Shown piece after piece: positions 16,165-25,255 of a stretch of DNA of 64,000 nucleotides. How positions within the stretch are numbered: position 1 is the first letter of the stretch; each line of letters opens with the position of its first letter. The notes under the pieces were generated by a model. It made no database searches, had not been told where the DNA came from, and worked only from the letters and a program-made list of their open reading frames with translations. Origin of the DNA: an uncultured Bacteroidia bacterium (GTDB taxonomy: Bacteria > Bacteroidota > Bacteroidia > Bacteroidales > UBA932); assembly GCA_902768665.1 (NCBI GenBank), contig CACXMA010000004.1:1-64000 (forward strand). The letters run 5' to 3'. A program made the position numbers and the translations under genes.

Positions 16165-16758
16165 ATGAAAGGTGTTTACGTATTTCTCGCCGAAGGTTTC
16201 GAGGACATCGAGGCCCTGGCGACCGTCGACGTCCTCCGCCGCGGCGGGGTCGATGTCACGACCGTTTCCGTCACCGACGATCTTGTCATCACTTCCTCCC
16301 ACGGCATCTCCGTCTGCGCCGACATGGCCGCCGCGGAATTCCTGAACGAGCTGGACGGGCAGGATGCGTCATTCAACGGCTTGTCCGTGGAATCCGACTT
16401 CCTCATCTTCCCCGGCGGCATGCCCGGAACGAAAAATCTGGCCGCGACCCCTTGGCTCATGGAGCTGATGAACGAGCATTACGCGGCCGGCGGCTCGCTG
16501 GCCGCCATCTGCGCGGCGCCGGGCTTTGTCCTGTCGCAGCTCGAGGGCATCCGGGGCGTCCGTTTCACGGCCTATGACGGCTGCGAGACCCCTTCCGTAG
16601 AGGCGGGTGGCATCTATGTGAGAGAAGGCGTCGTCCGGGACGGACGCATTATTACGGGCCGCGGCGCCGGCTGGGCCGTTCCCTTCGGTCTGGAAATTCT
16701 CGCCGCCATCAAGGGCCCTGAAAAAGCCGCAGCCGTGAAGGCCGCCCTGATGCTCTAG
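16165..16758 (+). CDS. DJ-1/PfpI-family protein
   Basis: A 197-residue protein of the DJ-1 superfamily, resembling YajL. The nucleophile-elbow cysteine is Cys116 (SLAAICAAPG), with a conserved acidic residue in the N-terminal EGFEDIE motif. Members act as chaperones or glyoxalase/deglycase-like enzymes; the precise reaction is disputed and unknown here. It starts 3 nt after alr. Confidence 0.9.
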   Translation: MKGVYVFLAEGFEDIEALATVDVLRRGGVDVTTVSVTDDLVITSSHGISVCADMAAAEFLNELDGQDASFNGLSVESDFLIFPGGMPGTKNLAATPWLMELMNEHYAAGGSLAAICAAPGFVLSQLEGIRGVRFTAYDGCETPSVEAGGIYVREGVVRDGRIITGRGAGWAVPFGLEILAAIKGPEKAAAVKAALML

Positions 16759-16762
16759 CGCC

Positions 16763-16996
16763 ATGGCCCGCGTCAAGCGCATACCCGGTGTCGACCCCGA
16801 CTACTACCGCCGGCAGGCGGAGGCGCTGCTGCGCAGGCACCGCCAGGTTCTCCTGCTGAACGACAAGGAGTTGGAGGCGATCGAGGAGTACCGCCGCCGC
16901 TACAACATCAAGACCCCGAAGGCGGAGCTTCTCCGCGAAATCCTCATGGAACGCATCCTTTCCGGTCTCGACGAGAGCCATCCTACACTGTTTTGA
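16763..16996 (+). CDS. Small conserved hypothetical protein
   Basis: A 77-residue basic protein, about one third charged (Arg/Lys/Glu), predicted mainly helical (QAEALLRRHRQVLLLNDKEL). No domain recognised. It is tightly packed between the DJ-1 gene (4-nt gap) and tadA (1-nt gap), which supports it being real. The NIKTPKAELLREILM segment resembles a ribbon-helix-helix-like repeat, but this is weak. Confidence 0.75.
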   Translation: MARVKRIPGVDPDYYRRQAEALLRRHRQVLLLNDKELEAIEEYRRRYNIKTPKAELLREILMERILSGLDESHPTLF

Positions 16997-16997
16997 C

Positions 16998-17435
16998 ATG
17001 ACTGCCGCCGACGAAAAATGGATGAAGGAAGCGCTGGCGGAAGCCACCGCAGCCCTGGCCGAGGGGGAGATCCCCATCGGCGCCGTCATCGTCTGCCGCG
17101 GCCGTATCGTCGGGAAAGGGCACAACATGACCGAGCGGCTCCATGACCCGACGGCCCATGCCGAGATGATCGCCATCACGGCTGCGACGGAGGCCCTTGG
17201 CGGGAAGTATCTGGAGGATTGTACTTTATATGTTACCGTCGAGCCCTGCCCGATGTGTGCCGGCGCCCTGAACTGGGCGCAGATTCCCCGCATTGTCTAC
17301 GGCGCCGACGACCCCAAGCGGGGCAGTTCCCTGTTCTCGCCCTCGCTCTTTCATCCGCGAACGACGGTCGAAGGCGGTCTCCTCGCCGACGACTGCCGCG
17401 CCCTGATGCTTACCTTCTTCCGCGAGAAGCGGTAG
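16998..17435 (+). CDS. tadA: tRNA-specific adenosine deaminase
   Basis: A 145-residue cytidine/deoxycytidylate deaminase-fold enzyme that converts A34 to inosine in tRNA-Arg(ACG). The zinc and catalytic residues are His54-Ala-Glu56 (HAE) and Cys84/Cys87 in PCPMC. Length and motifs are typical for TadA. It is the last gene of the alr operon. Confidence 0.95.
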   Translation: MTAADEKWMKEALAEATAALAEGEIPIGAVIVCRGRIVGKGHNMTERLHDPTAHAEMIAITAATEALGGKYLEDCTLYVTVEPCPMCAGALNWAQIPRIVYGADDPKRGSSLFSPSLFHPRTTVEGGLLADDCRALMLTFFREKR

Positions 17436-17462
17436 GCGGTCCGGAAAAAATGGCGAAAAATA

Positions 17463-17494
17463 TTTGCGGAATTGAAGAAATAATTTTACCTTTG
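17463..17494 (+). promoter_or_regulatory. Promoter of rpmH
   Basis: TTTG (17463-17466), a 20-nt spacer, TACCTTTG (17487-17494). The following bases GCAGTCCTTTT match those after the rpsF promoter at 38871. Confidence 0.78.
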
Positions 17495-17536
17495 CAGTCC
17501 TTTTCGAAAAGCAGAAAAATATAAAAGATATATATC

Positions 17537-17689
17537 ATGAAAAGAACATTCCAACCCTCCCGCCGCAAACGCGTCAACAAGCACGGTTTCCGTGAGAGAA
17601 TGGCTACCGCGAACGGCCGCCGCGTCCTGGCTGCCCGCCGTCGTCACTGCCGCAAGAAACTGACCGTTTCCGACGAAGACCGCTGGTAG
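17537..17689 (+). CDS. rpmH: 50S ribosomal protein bL34
   Basis: A 50-residue, highly basic protein starting [20 protein letters not shown], the bL34 signature, followed by the RVLAARRR helix. It is monocistronic: its own promoter lies at 17463-17494 and a terminator at 17711-17742. No rnpA or dnaA neighbour is present, as is usual in Bacteroidota. Confidence 0.96.
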   Translation: MKRTFQPSRRKRVNKHGFRERMATANGRRVLAARRRHCRKKLTVSDEDRW

Positions 17690-17710
17690 GATATCCGGCG
17701 TTCGACCTTT

Positions 17711-17742
17711 AGCAGACCTTCCGCGGAGGGTCTGCTTTTTTT
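17711..17742 (+). terminator. Terminator of rpmH
   Basis: AGCAGACC (17711-17718) pairs with GGTCTGCT (17729-17736), followed by a T-run to 17742. Confidence 0.85.
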
Positions 17743-17779
17743 ATCTGTCCGCGCGTAAGGTTATTCGGCGGAAAATGAT

Positions 17780-17787
17780 TATATTTG
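17780..17787 (+). promoter_or_regulatory. Promoter -7 box of the DUF4290-ftsK-lolA unit
   Basis: TATATTTG, 47 nt before the ATG at 17835. The -33 element is weak. Confidence 0.65.
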
Positions 17788-17834
17788 CAAGTCTATGATA
17801 TGCGGCGCCTCCCGGTGCCGGAGAACAACATACT

Positions 17835-18494
17835 ATGGAAGGAAACGAGAACACCATCAAGCTTTATTATAATACGGAAGTGGACCGGCTCCGGATGCCC
17901 GAGTACGGCCGGAACGTGCTGAAAATGGTCGGTCAGCTGCGCCTCATCGAGGACAAGGCCAAGCGCAGCGAGCAGGCCGCCGCGGTCGTCAGGACCATGG
18001 AACTGCTCAATCCGCAGGTCCACCAGCAGGAAGACTGGCAGCACAAGCTCTGGGACCACCTCTACATGATCGCCGGCTACGATCTCGACATCGATGCGCC
18101 ATTTGCCCCGCCGCTGCAGGCAGACGTTGAGTCGAAGCCGCTCCCCATTCCCCTCAAGACAGACCGCGTGCGCTTCCGCCACTACGGCCGCAACATCGAG
18201 AGCATTCTCGAGCTGATCGCCACCGAGCCCGAGGGCGAGATGAAGACCGCGATGATCCGTTCGCTGGCCATCTACATGCGCCAGCAGTACCTGATCTGGA
18301 ACAAGGATTCCGTCGCTGACGAGACCATCTTCCAGGACATCGAGCGCCTCTCCGAGGGCCGTGTCAAGGTCCCCGAGGGCGTTCAGCTGAGCCGCATCGC
18401 CGAGGATACCAGCTTTGCCCGGCCGCAGATGCTCGGTTTCGGAAACAAGAACGGCCAGCGCAAGAACTACAACAAGAAAAAACGCAACAGATAA
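17835..18494 (+). CDS. DUF4290 family protein
   Basis: A 219-residue cytoplasmic protein matching DUF4290, a Bacteroidota family of unknown function: N-terminal YNTEVDRLRMPEYGRNV, then helical segments and a Lys/Asn-rich basic tail (GQRKNYNKKKRNR) that suggests nucleic-acid or ribosome contact. It lies 1 nt upstream of ftsK, a conserved arrangement in the phylum. Confidence 0.85.
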   Translation: MEGNENTIKLYYNTEVDRLRMPEYGRNVLKMVGQLRLIEDKAKRSEQAAAVVRTMELLNPQVHQQEDWQHKLWDHLYMIAGYDLDIDAPFAPPLQADVESKPLPIPLKTDRVRFRHYGRNIESILELIATEPEGEMKTAMIRSLAIYMRQQYLIWNKDSVADETIFQDIERLSEGRVKVPEGVQLSRIAEDTSFARPQMLGFGNKNGQRKNYNKKKRNR

Positions 18495-18495
18495 T

Positions 18496-20925
18496 ATGAG
18501 CATCACCGGGAAACTGGCTTTCTGGAAAACGGAGGCCTGGCAGAAAAGATCGCGGAGCATCCGCCTCGTTTCGGGGCTGGCGGTGCTCGTTTTCGCCGTC
18601 TTCTCCCTGATCGCCGTGCTGTCCTATTTCGGCACCTGGAAGCTGGACGCCAGCCTGGCTTATGACGCCTCCGACGGCGAGCCGGTGCACAACCTGGCCG
18701 GAACGGGCGGGTGGAAGTGGGCCCATTTCCTGGTCGGAACGGGCTTCGGACTGGCCTCGCTGCTGATTCTGGCGGCCCTTTTCGCCCTCGGCATCCGCAT
18801 GGTCTTCCGCCGGTGGAAGTTTCCGCTAGGTGCGACGCTCTTTTTCACCCTCTCCGGTGCCTTCGTCTTCTCGGTAGCGCTGGGCTACGTCGGCTCCCTG
18901 CTGTCTGCGGACAATGCGTTCGGCGGCGGACTGGGCGGTGAATTCGGCACCTCGTTTATCCTCTTGTGCACCCGCAGGGTCGGGCGCATCGTGACGATCC
19001 TTCTGACCGTCGGTCTTGTGGCGGCGTGGATCTACCTTCTCGTGGAGGAGGGGATCCGTCCGTTTGTGGAGGATATCCGTCGTCGCCGCCAGGGCGAGCC
19101 CGTTGACGCCGGCGTTCCCGAGGTGGAAGAGCCCGAGGCGGAACCCGAGCCCGAGCCGGAGCCGGAACCGGAACCCATCCCTGAGCCCGTGCCCGAGCCG
19201 AAGCCCGCTCCCCAGCCGAACCCCAGGCCGCAGCCGCGTCCGGACCCGGTGCTGCCGCAGGGCGACCCTGCCGCTCCGACCGGTCTGGAAGGTCTCGAGA
19301 TCGTCACCGACGACACGCTTGATCAGCAGGTGAAGAAGGAGCTTCCCCGCATCGACAACCGCGACGAGCTCCCGAACTACAAATTCCCGAACCTGGACCT
19401 GCTGGAGGCCTATTCCTCCTCGCGTCAGGATGTCTCCACGGAAGAACTCGCCCGCAACAACAACAAGATCCGCGCGACGCTCAAGAACTACAAGATTGAG
19501 GTCGTGGACGTCAAGGCCGTGGTCGGTCCGACGGTTACCCTCTATAAGGTCTATCCCGCTCCCGGCGTGAAGATTTCCGCCATCCGCGCCCTTCAGGAAG
19601 ACATCGCCATGAGCATGAACGCCCGCGGCGTCAGGGTCGTGACCCTTTCCGATTCGGTCGGCATCGAGGTCGCCAACGACACGCCTTCCATCGTCCCCCT
19701 GCGGAGTCTTCTCAACGACAAATCCTTCCGCCAGAGTAAGGCCGAGCTTCCCGTTGCCATCGGCTACACGATTACGCAGAAGGTCAAGATTTTCGACCTC
19801 GCCGACGCGCCGCACCTTCTGGTGGCAGGTGCCACGAAGCAGGGTAAGTCCGTGGGCCTCAACGTTATCGTGTCCTCGCTGCTCTACGCCAAGCACCCTT
19901 CCGAGCTGAAGTTCGTCTTCATCGACCCGAAGATGGTCGAGTTCTCCTCCTATGCCCGCCTCGTGAGCCATTATCTCGCCGTGCTGCCCAGCGCCGCCTC
20001 CGAGAAGGAGCAGTACGAGCAGGCGATCGTCAAGAACCCGAAGGCCGCGGCCGAGGTGCTCCGCTCCCTCTGTGTGGAGATGGACGAGCGCTACGAGCTC
20101 CTCTCGAAGGCCATGGTCAACAACATCAAGCTCTACAACGAGAAGTACAAGGACCGCCACCTCCTCCCGACCGAGGGACACCGCTTCCTGCCGTACCTGG
20201 TCTGCGTCATCGACGAGTACGCCGACCTGACGATGTCCGTCGGCGCCGGCAGCGACGCCAAGGCCCTCGCCAAGAGCATCACCACCTCCGTCATCCGCCT
20301 TGCCCAGAAGGGCCGTGCGGCCGGTCTGCACGTCATCCTGGCGACGCAGCGCCCGACGGTCGATGTGGTTACCGGCCTGATCAAGACCAACTTCCCGATG
20401 CGCATCGCCTTCCGCGTGACCTCCCGTGTAGACTCCCAGACGATCCTCGATGTGCCCGGCGCCGAGAAGCTCATCGGCAAGGGCGATATGCTGCTCTACA
20501 ACGGCATAGAGATGGAGCGCGTCCAGTGCGCCTTCATCAGCAACGATGAAATCCTTGCCCTGACGACTTTCATCGGCGGGCAGCAGGGGTATAAGAAGAG
20601 CTACAATACGCCGTACTACCTTCCGGAGCCTCCGGCCGAAGGCGGGGACGACGGTGGCGGCAACGGCGGCATGGTGGACATCCACAGCCTCGACGAGCGT
20701 TTCGAGGAGGCCGCCCGCCTCGTGGTGACGACCCAGCGCGGATCGACTTCCGACCTCCAGCGCCGGCTTGGCATGGGATATGCAAAAGCAGGACGGGTCA
20801 TGGACCAGCTCGAGGCCGCCGGTATCGTCGGCCCTCAGCAGGGATCCAAGCCCCGGGAAGTGCTCGTGGCCGATTTCAACGAGCTGGACAAGATCCTGCA
20901 GACCTACGGTGTCAACGCCGGATAA
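18496..20925 (+). CDS. ftsK: DNA translocase FtsK
   Basis: An 809-residue protein. The N-terminal quarter has membrane helices (about 22-45, 75-100, 115-140, 165-185). A Pro/Glu-rich linker with repeated PEPEPEPE and PKPAPQP segments follows. The motor domain has Walker A GATKQGKSVG and a Walker B-like LKFVFIDPK, and a C-terminal winged-helix gamma domain reads skewed sequences. It couples chromosome dimer resolution and segregation to division. Start MSITGKLAF was chosen because it follows the DUF4290 stop by one base. Confidence 0.95.
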   Translation: MSITGKLAFWKTEAWQKRSRSIRLVSGLAVLVFAVFSLIAVLSYFGTWKLDASLAYDASDGEPVHNLAGTGGWKWAHFLVGTGFGLASLLILAALFALGIRMVFRRWKFPLGATLFFTLSGAFVFSVALGYVGSLLSADNAFGGGLGGEFGTSFILLCTRRVGRIVTILLTVGLVAAWIYLLVEEGIRPFVEDIRRRRQGEPVDAGVPEVEEPEAEPEPEPEPEPEPIPEPVPEPKPAPQPNPRPQPRPDPVLPQGDPAAPTGLEGLEIVTDDTLDQQVKKELPRIDNRDELPNYKFPNLDLLEAYSSSRQDVSTEELARNNNKIRATLKNYKIEVVDVKAVVGPTVTLYKVYPAPGVKISAIRALQEDIAMSMNARGVRVVTLSDSVGIEVANDTPSIVPLRSLLNDKSFRQSKAELPVAIGYTITQKVKIFDLADAPHLLVAGATKQGKSVGLNVIVSSLLYAKHPSELKFVFIDPKMVEFSSYARLVSHYLAVLPSAASEKEQYEQAIVKNPKAAAEVLRSLCVEMDERYELLSKAMVNNIKLYNEKYKDRHLLPTEGHRFLPYLVCVIDEYADLTMSVGAGSDAKALAKSITTSVIRLAQKGRAAGLHVILATQRPTVDVVTGLIKTNFPMRIAFRVTSRVDSQTILDVPGAEKLIGKGDMLLYNGIEMERVQCAFISNDEILALTTFIGGQQGYKKSYNTPYYLPEPPAEGGDDGGGNGGMVDIHSLDERFEEAARLVVTTQRGSTSDLQRRLGMGYAKAGRVMDQLEAAGIVGPQQGSKPREVLVADFNELDKILQTYGVNAG

Positions 20926-20939
20926 TACACGCAAACGAC

Positions 20940-21602
20940 ATGAAAAAGATGATTCTCAGCGGCGTTTTCGCCTTTGTTTTTGCCCTGACAGCCTCTGCGC
21001 AGCTGTCGGTGCGTCCCGAAGTGCTCGACCGCATCCGCAGTGAAAGCGTCCGCTTTGACTATACCTACTCCGTCGCGACGGGAAAGAAGGCCGACCTCAA
21101 GCAGACTTCCGGCGGCTGTGTGACCGCGCAGAAGGACGCCTATCTCGTGACCGGCCTCGGCATCGAGGTGCGTTCCGACACCCGGACGCGCTGGACGATC
21201 GACCGCAGCGCCCGGGAAGTGCTGATCGAGACGGTCGGCGAGACGCTGACGGACGAGCTTCTTCTCACCCCGACGCTCGCCATCTGCCGTTACGAGGACT
21301 TCTTCACGCCGAAGTTCGTGGAGCGGAAAATTATCTCCGGCGGCATCGTGGACCGCTTTGACCTCCAGCTGAAAAAGCCTTCCGACGATATGTCCGAGGT
21401 CTATCTGCTGATTATGCAGGAGGTAGGGGAGGATGATGCCGAGACGGTCCGCCTGGCCTTCGGATTCAAGGGCAGCAACGCCAGCTGGATTGAGATCCGC
21501 ACGGGCGCGCTGCATTTCGCCGAGCCGAAGCCGCTGTCCTATTATGCCCCCGCCGCAGGGGAGTTCGACGGAGCGGAGTGGGTCGTGACGGACCTTCGCT
21601 AG
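20940..21602 (+). CDS. LolA-like periplasmic lipoprotein carrier
   Basis: A 220-residue exported protein with a signal peptide (cleavage after LTASA, residue 20), predicted mostly beta-strand. Sequence alone is divergent, but the position directly after ftsK is where Bacteroidota carry the LolA-like outer-membrane lipoprotein carrier. Its final codons overlap the 3' end of the convergent apbE gene by 4 nt (21599-21602). Confidence 0.72.
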   Translation: MKKMILSGVFAFVFALTASAQLSVRPEVLDRIRSESVRFDYTYSVATGKKADLKQTSGGCVTAQKDAYLVTGLGIEVRSDTRTRWTIDRSAREVLIETVGETLTDELLLTPTLAICRYEDFFTPKFVERKIISGGIVDRFDLQLKKPSDDMSEVYLLIMQEVGEDDAETVRLAFGFKGSNASWIEIRTGALHFAEPKPLSYYAPAAGEFDGAEWVVTDLR

Positions 21603-22675
21603 GGCCTGATCAAATGAAATTCCGGGGACGGTGAGGTGCGCATCTCGCCGTCCTCATCATATATAAGGTAGCAGGAATAGCCCTCGCCGAGCGAGGCGAT
21701 CAGGGCACGGGAAGCCTCCGTGCCGATGACCATGCACCAGGTCGCGAGGGCGTCGGCCGTGGCGGCGTCGGGGGCCGTCACCGTGGCGCTAAGGAGGCTG
21801 CTGCGGATCGGGTAGCCGGTCCTGGGGTCGATCGTATGGACATATTTCTCGCCGTCCGGGCCGACGGTGAATTTGCGGTAATTGCCGGAAGTGACGATGC
21901 CGCAGGCCTCGCCGCGGGAATCCCAGACCCCGCGGATGTCCTCGCCGGGGGAGAAGTTGCCGTCGATGGGGGCGTCCACGCCGACGCTCCAGCCCTCGCC
22001 GGACGGGTTGCGGCCCTGGCAGTAGATCTCGCCGATGTTGACGAGAAAGTCCGCACTTCCGTGGCTGCGGAGGTAATCCGCCACGAGGTCGCAGGACAGG
22101 CCCTGGGCGATGGCGTTGTAGTTGAGGCGGGGAAGCGTGCCCGGTTCCTTCAGGAGGTCCGCCGGGGCCAGCGTGCCGTCTTCCCGGAGGGTAGTGCGGA
22201 TGTCGGGGCGGAGCCGTCCCATGCCGCAGTCATCGAGAAGGGCGGAGACCGCCGCGCTGTCCGGCAGCTGGCCGTCCTCCCTGAATCCGAATCCCCAGGC
22301 GTCGAAAAGGGGACCGGCCGCGAAGTCGAGAACGCCGCCGGACTGCAGCCAGAAGGCATGGGCCCGCTCATACATCGAGAGGAAGAGCTCGTTCGGGCGG
22401 ATGTTTTCGCCCGCGTTGAAGCGGGAAAGCTGCGAGGCGGGATTGTAGCCGGAAAGGGTCGTGTCGATAAGGGTCAGGACGGAATCGATGCCTGTTTTCA
22501 GGGCCTCGGGGGAGAGGTCGCAGCCGTCCGTCCGGAGCTTGACGGAGTAGACGCCGCCCTGTGCGTAGCCGGTGATTTCATAATACTCGCCGTGGCCGGG
22601 CCGGGACTGACAGGACGACAGAAACAGCAATCCGGGCAGGACGATGGCAGAAATCAGGGGAAGGAGGCGTCGCAT
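21599..22675 (-). CDS. apbE: FAD:protein FMN transferase (ApbE) lipoprotein
   Basis: A 358-residue lipoprotein (lipobox FLSSC). ApbE attaches FMN to threonine residues of flavoproteins such as NqrB, NqrC and RnfG. Recognisable elements are the central LNYNAIAQG segment, GDGEKYVHTIDPRTGYPI-like metal/FAD motif near residue 275, and ATADALATWCMVIG. No Nqr or Rnf genes are in the window. Its promoter box TATCTTTG lies at 22693-22700. Confidence 0.92.
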   Translation of the reverse strand: MRRLLPLISAIVLPGLLFLSSCQSRPGHGEYYEITGYAQGGVYSVKLRTDGCDLSPEALKTGIDSVLTLIDTTLSGYNPASQLSRFNAGENIRPNELFLSMYERAHAFWLQSGGVLDFAAGPLFDAWGFGFREDGQLPDSAAVSALLDDCGMGRLRPDIRTTLREDGTLAPADLLKEPGTLPRLNYNAIAQGLSCDLVADYLRSHGSADFLVNIGEIYCQGRNPSGEGWSVGVDAPIDGNFSPGEDIRGVWDSRGEACGIVTSGNYRKFTVGPDGEKYVHTIDPRTGYPIRSSLLSATVTAPDAATADALATWCMVIGTEASRALIASLGEGYSCYLIYDEDGEMRTSPSPEFHLIRP

Positions 22676-22692
22676 GGCAAATTATTTGCTGA

Positions 22693-22700
22693 CAAAGATA
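22693..22700 (-). promoter_or_regulatory. Promoter -7 box of apbE
   Basis: TATCTTTG on the minus strand, 17 nt before the apbE ATG. It is divergent from a GATATTTG box (22733-22740) that probably serves the FISUMP gene. Confidence 0.65.
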
Positions 22701-22764
22701 AGGCTTTCCTATGGAAATCCGCCAAAAATTTCGATATTTGCAGATTGAACACAGGTTTTTGAGA

Positions 22765-23766
22765 ATGAAAGTATGGATTCCCGCCGTCGCAGCGCTGGCT
22801 GCCGGCCTCATGATAACCTTCTCCTGCAAGAAGGACAGCGGTACGGCTACGGCCAACTATCTGGAAGGCGCCGTCCGTTTCAGCCTCCCCGCCTATGTCG
22901 CCGCCGGCGACGTCCTGTCGGTGACGCCCTCCGGGATAAGCCATCCCGACGGAGATCCCTTCGGCTATTATTGGACGGTCCCGACGCTCAAGCCCGCCCG
23001 GGATACTTCCAAATATGAGATTCCCGACGGCGGAGACGGGCATTTTACTTATACGGTGCCCGACACGATCGGCCGTTTTTCCGTGACGGTGACGGCTTTC
23101 GCCGAGGACTATTACCCCTCTGCCGGAAGCGTCTCGTTTGTGATTCTCCACCCGGAGAACTCATTGACAGAGACGGGAATAGAAGAAGCGGACCCGCGCT
23201 TTACGGATGCGCGTGACGGGGCCCGTTACGCCTATGCCCACATCGGCGGGCTCGACTGGATGCGGGAGAATCTCCGCTATGCCGGCACCGGTGGGAGCTA
23301 TGACGGCTGCGAGGCCGCGGATCCCGTTTTCGGACGCTATTATTCCTATGAGCAGGCCCAGACCGCCTGCCCGGACGGCTGGCGCCTCCCGACCGATGCC
23401 GAATGGGCCGCGCTGGTGAGCGAGGCTGCAGGCACAGCGGTCGCCGCCGGAGATGCTTTCCCGACGGGTTCCGGCTCGCTGATGAGCAAGGGCCTTCTCA
23501 ATACCGAGAAGATGTGGGAGTACTGGCCGGAGGTGAGCATCACCGATGCCGTCGGCTTCTGCGCCCTGCCCGTTGGATACGGCAGTTTCCGCGAGACGGC
23601 CGGCGGTTCGTATGAGCCTTACGGCAGTTTCGCCGCGTTCTGGACGGCCGACGCCGCGGAGGCAGGCCGCGCCTACTACCGCTATTTCAATGTCCGCCGC
23701 CCGGAGGTGTATCTCGGGAGCGGGGACACCCAGAGCCTCGCGCTCTCTGTCCGCTGTGTGAAATAA
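22765..23766 (+). CDS. FISUMP-domain lipoprotein
   Basis: A 333-residue lipoprotein (MKVWIPAVAALAAG..., lipobox ITFSC). An N-terminal beta-sandwich-like region (about 30-140) is followed by a FISUMP (Fibrobacter succinogenes major paralogous) domain: GLDWMRENLRYAG, a CPDGWRLPTDAEW core and a C-terminal LALSVRCVK. FISUMP proteins are surface or periplasmic and of unclear function; the fold is related to formylglycine-generating and C-type lectin-like domains. Start at 22765 was chosen because the upstream extension lacks a signal peptide and crosses the promoter. Confidence 0.87.
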   Translation: MKVWIPAVAALAAGLMITFSCKKDSGTATANYLEGAVRFSLPAYVAAGDVLSVTPSGISHPDGDPFGYYWTVPTLKPARDTSKYEIPDGGDGHFTYTVPDTIGRFSVTVTAFAEDYYPSAGSVSFVILHPENSLTETGIEEADPRFTDARDGARYAYAHIGGLDWMRENLRYAGTGGSYDGCEAADPVFGRYYSYEQAQTACPDGWRLPTDAEWAALVSEAAGTAVAAGDAFPTGSGSLMSKGLLNTEKMWEYWPEVSITDAVGFCALPVGYGSFRETAGGSYEPYGSFAAFWTADAAEAGRAYYRYFNVRRPEVYLGSGDTQSLALSVRCVK

Positions 23767-23783
23767 TTTAAAATCAAACGAAT

Positions 23784-24377
23784 ATGAAAAAATCTACCTG
23801 GATCCTCATCGGCGTCGCCGCCGTTATCGCCATTTGGGCTATGTCCGGCTACAACGGCCTTGTCAACAAGGACGAGAAGGTCTCCGAGACTTTCAGCCAG
23901 CTTGACAATACCTACAAGCGTCGCGCCGACCTCATCCCGAACCTCGTGGAGACGGTCAAGAAGTATACCGACTATGAAGGCAGCGTCCTCAAGGAGGTCA
24001 CCGAGGCCCGTTCGGCCGCCCAGAACGTGACGCTCGACCTGAGCAATGCCACGCAGGAGCAGATCAACGCCTATTTCAAGGCGCAGGAGCAGGTCGGCAG
24101 CTCGCTGTCCAAGCTCATCGCCGTCGCCGAGAACTATCCGGACCTCAAGGCCATCGAGTCATTCAAGGACCTGCAGTCTCAGCTCGAAGGCACGGAAAAC
24201 CGCATCGCAACCGCCCGCAAGGACTGGATCGAGGCGACCAAGAACTACAATGCTTCCCGCCGCCGTTTCCCGAACAACCTTCTCGCATCCCTTTTCGGAT
24301 TCGAGCAGAAGGCGTATTACGAGGCGACTGAGGCCGAGAAAGCGACTCCCAGCGTAGGCGATCTCTTCGGTGAGTAG
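23784..24377 (+). CDS. LemA family protein
   Basis: A 197-residue protein with one N-terminal membrane helix (WILIGVAAVIAIWAM) and a long helical-bundle domain with the LemA signature (QLDNTYKRRADLIPNLVETV). Function is unclear; LemA is regularly paired with TPM-domain proteins, as here. The gene overlaps the next by 8 nt. Confidence 0.93.
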   Translation: MKKSTWILIGVAAVIAIWAMSGYNGLVNKDEKVSETFSQLDNTYKRRADLIPNLVETVKKYTDYEGSVLKEVTEARSAAQNVTLDLSNATQEQINAYFKAQEQVGSSLSKLIAVAENYPDLKAIESFKDLQSQLEGTENRIATARKDWIEATKNYNASRRRFPNNLLASLFGFEQKAYYEATEAEKATPSVGDLFGE

Positions 24378-25230
24378 CCAGGGCGGACATATCTTCGGAC
24401 TGATCCTGTCGGTGGTCTTCATGGGGGCTGTCTTCAGCGGGCTTTCCCGCTGCGGCAGTTCTCCTTCCGAATCGTCGGCCGAGCCGGCCAGGGCCGTGCA
24501 GCAGGGCATTCCCGCTGCGCCGAATCCGCCGCGTCTGGTCAATGACTTCGCGGGCGTTCTCGGTGGCAGGGCGGACGAGCTGGAACAGATGCTCGTCGCC
24601 TTTGACGACTCGACATCAAACCAGATCACCGTCGTGACGATCCCTTCCCTGGACGGCTACGATGTGGCGGAATACGCCCTCGAGCTCGGCCGTCGGTGGG
24701 GTGTCGGCAAATCCATCAACAACGGTGTGGTGGTGCTCGTCAAGCCCAAGAACAGTGACGGCGGGGGAGATGTGACCATCCAGGTCGGCTATGGCCTCGA
24801 GGGCGCTATCCCCGACGCCTATTGCCGCCGCATCATCGACAACGAAATGATCCCCGCCTTCAAGGAGGAGGATTATTACAAGGGCATCGCCAGCGCCTGC
24901 GACCAGCTGATGAAGCTCGCCAGCGGGGAGATCTCCGAGCCGAGAACGCCCGAGGACCCGTCCGGATGGGCGATTCTCCTCGGCTTCTTCCTCCCGCTCA
25001 TCCTTTTTGTCGTCATCGTTTCCATCATCCATAAGAAGGGCGGCGGCAACGGCATGGATCAGGGTTCGGGCGGCTCGAGCCGGCCTTTCATCTGGTTCGG
25101 TCCCGGCTACGGCGGCTCTTCCCGGAGCTCCGGTTGGGGCGGTTCCGGCTGGGGAGGCGGCCATGGCGGCGGCTTCGGCGGCTTTGGCGGCGGTTCCTTC
25201 GGCGGAGGCGGCGCTTCCGGCCACTGGTGA
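24370..25230 (+). CDS. TPM-domain (YgcG-like) membrane protein
   Basis: A 286-residue protein starting at GTG 24370, inside the lemA 3' end; an alternative is ATG 24421, but GTG keeps the complete N-terminal hydrophobic segment. The TPM domain (about 58-190, NDFAGVLGGRADELE) is followed by a transmembrane helix (about 200-220) and a Gly/Ser-rich tail. TPM proteins have been linked to photosystem repair phosphatases and membrane quality control; the role here is unknown. Confidence 0.88.
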   Translation: MSSQGGHIFGLILSVVFMGAVFSGLSRCGSSPSESSAEPARAVQQGIPAAPNPPRLVNDFAGVLGGRADELEQMLVAFDDSTSNQITVVTIPSLDGYDVAEYALELGRRWGVGKSINNGVVVLVKPKNSDGGGDVTIQVGYGLEGAIPDAYCRRIIDNEMIPAFKEEDYYKGIASACDQLMKLASGEISEPRTPEDPSGWAILLGFFLPLILFVVIVSIIHKKGGGNGMDQGSGGSSRPFIWFGPGYGGSSRSSGWGGSGWGGGHGGGFGGFGGGSFGGGGASGHW

Positions 25231-25255
25231 TGCGTGAAACAGACAATCAGTACCT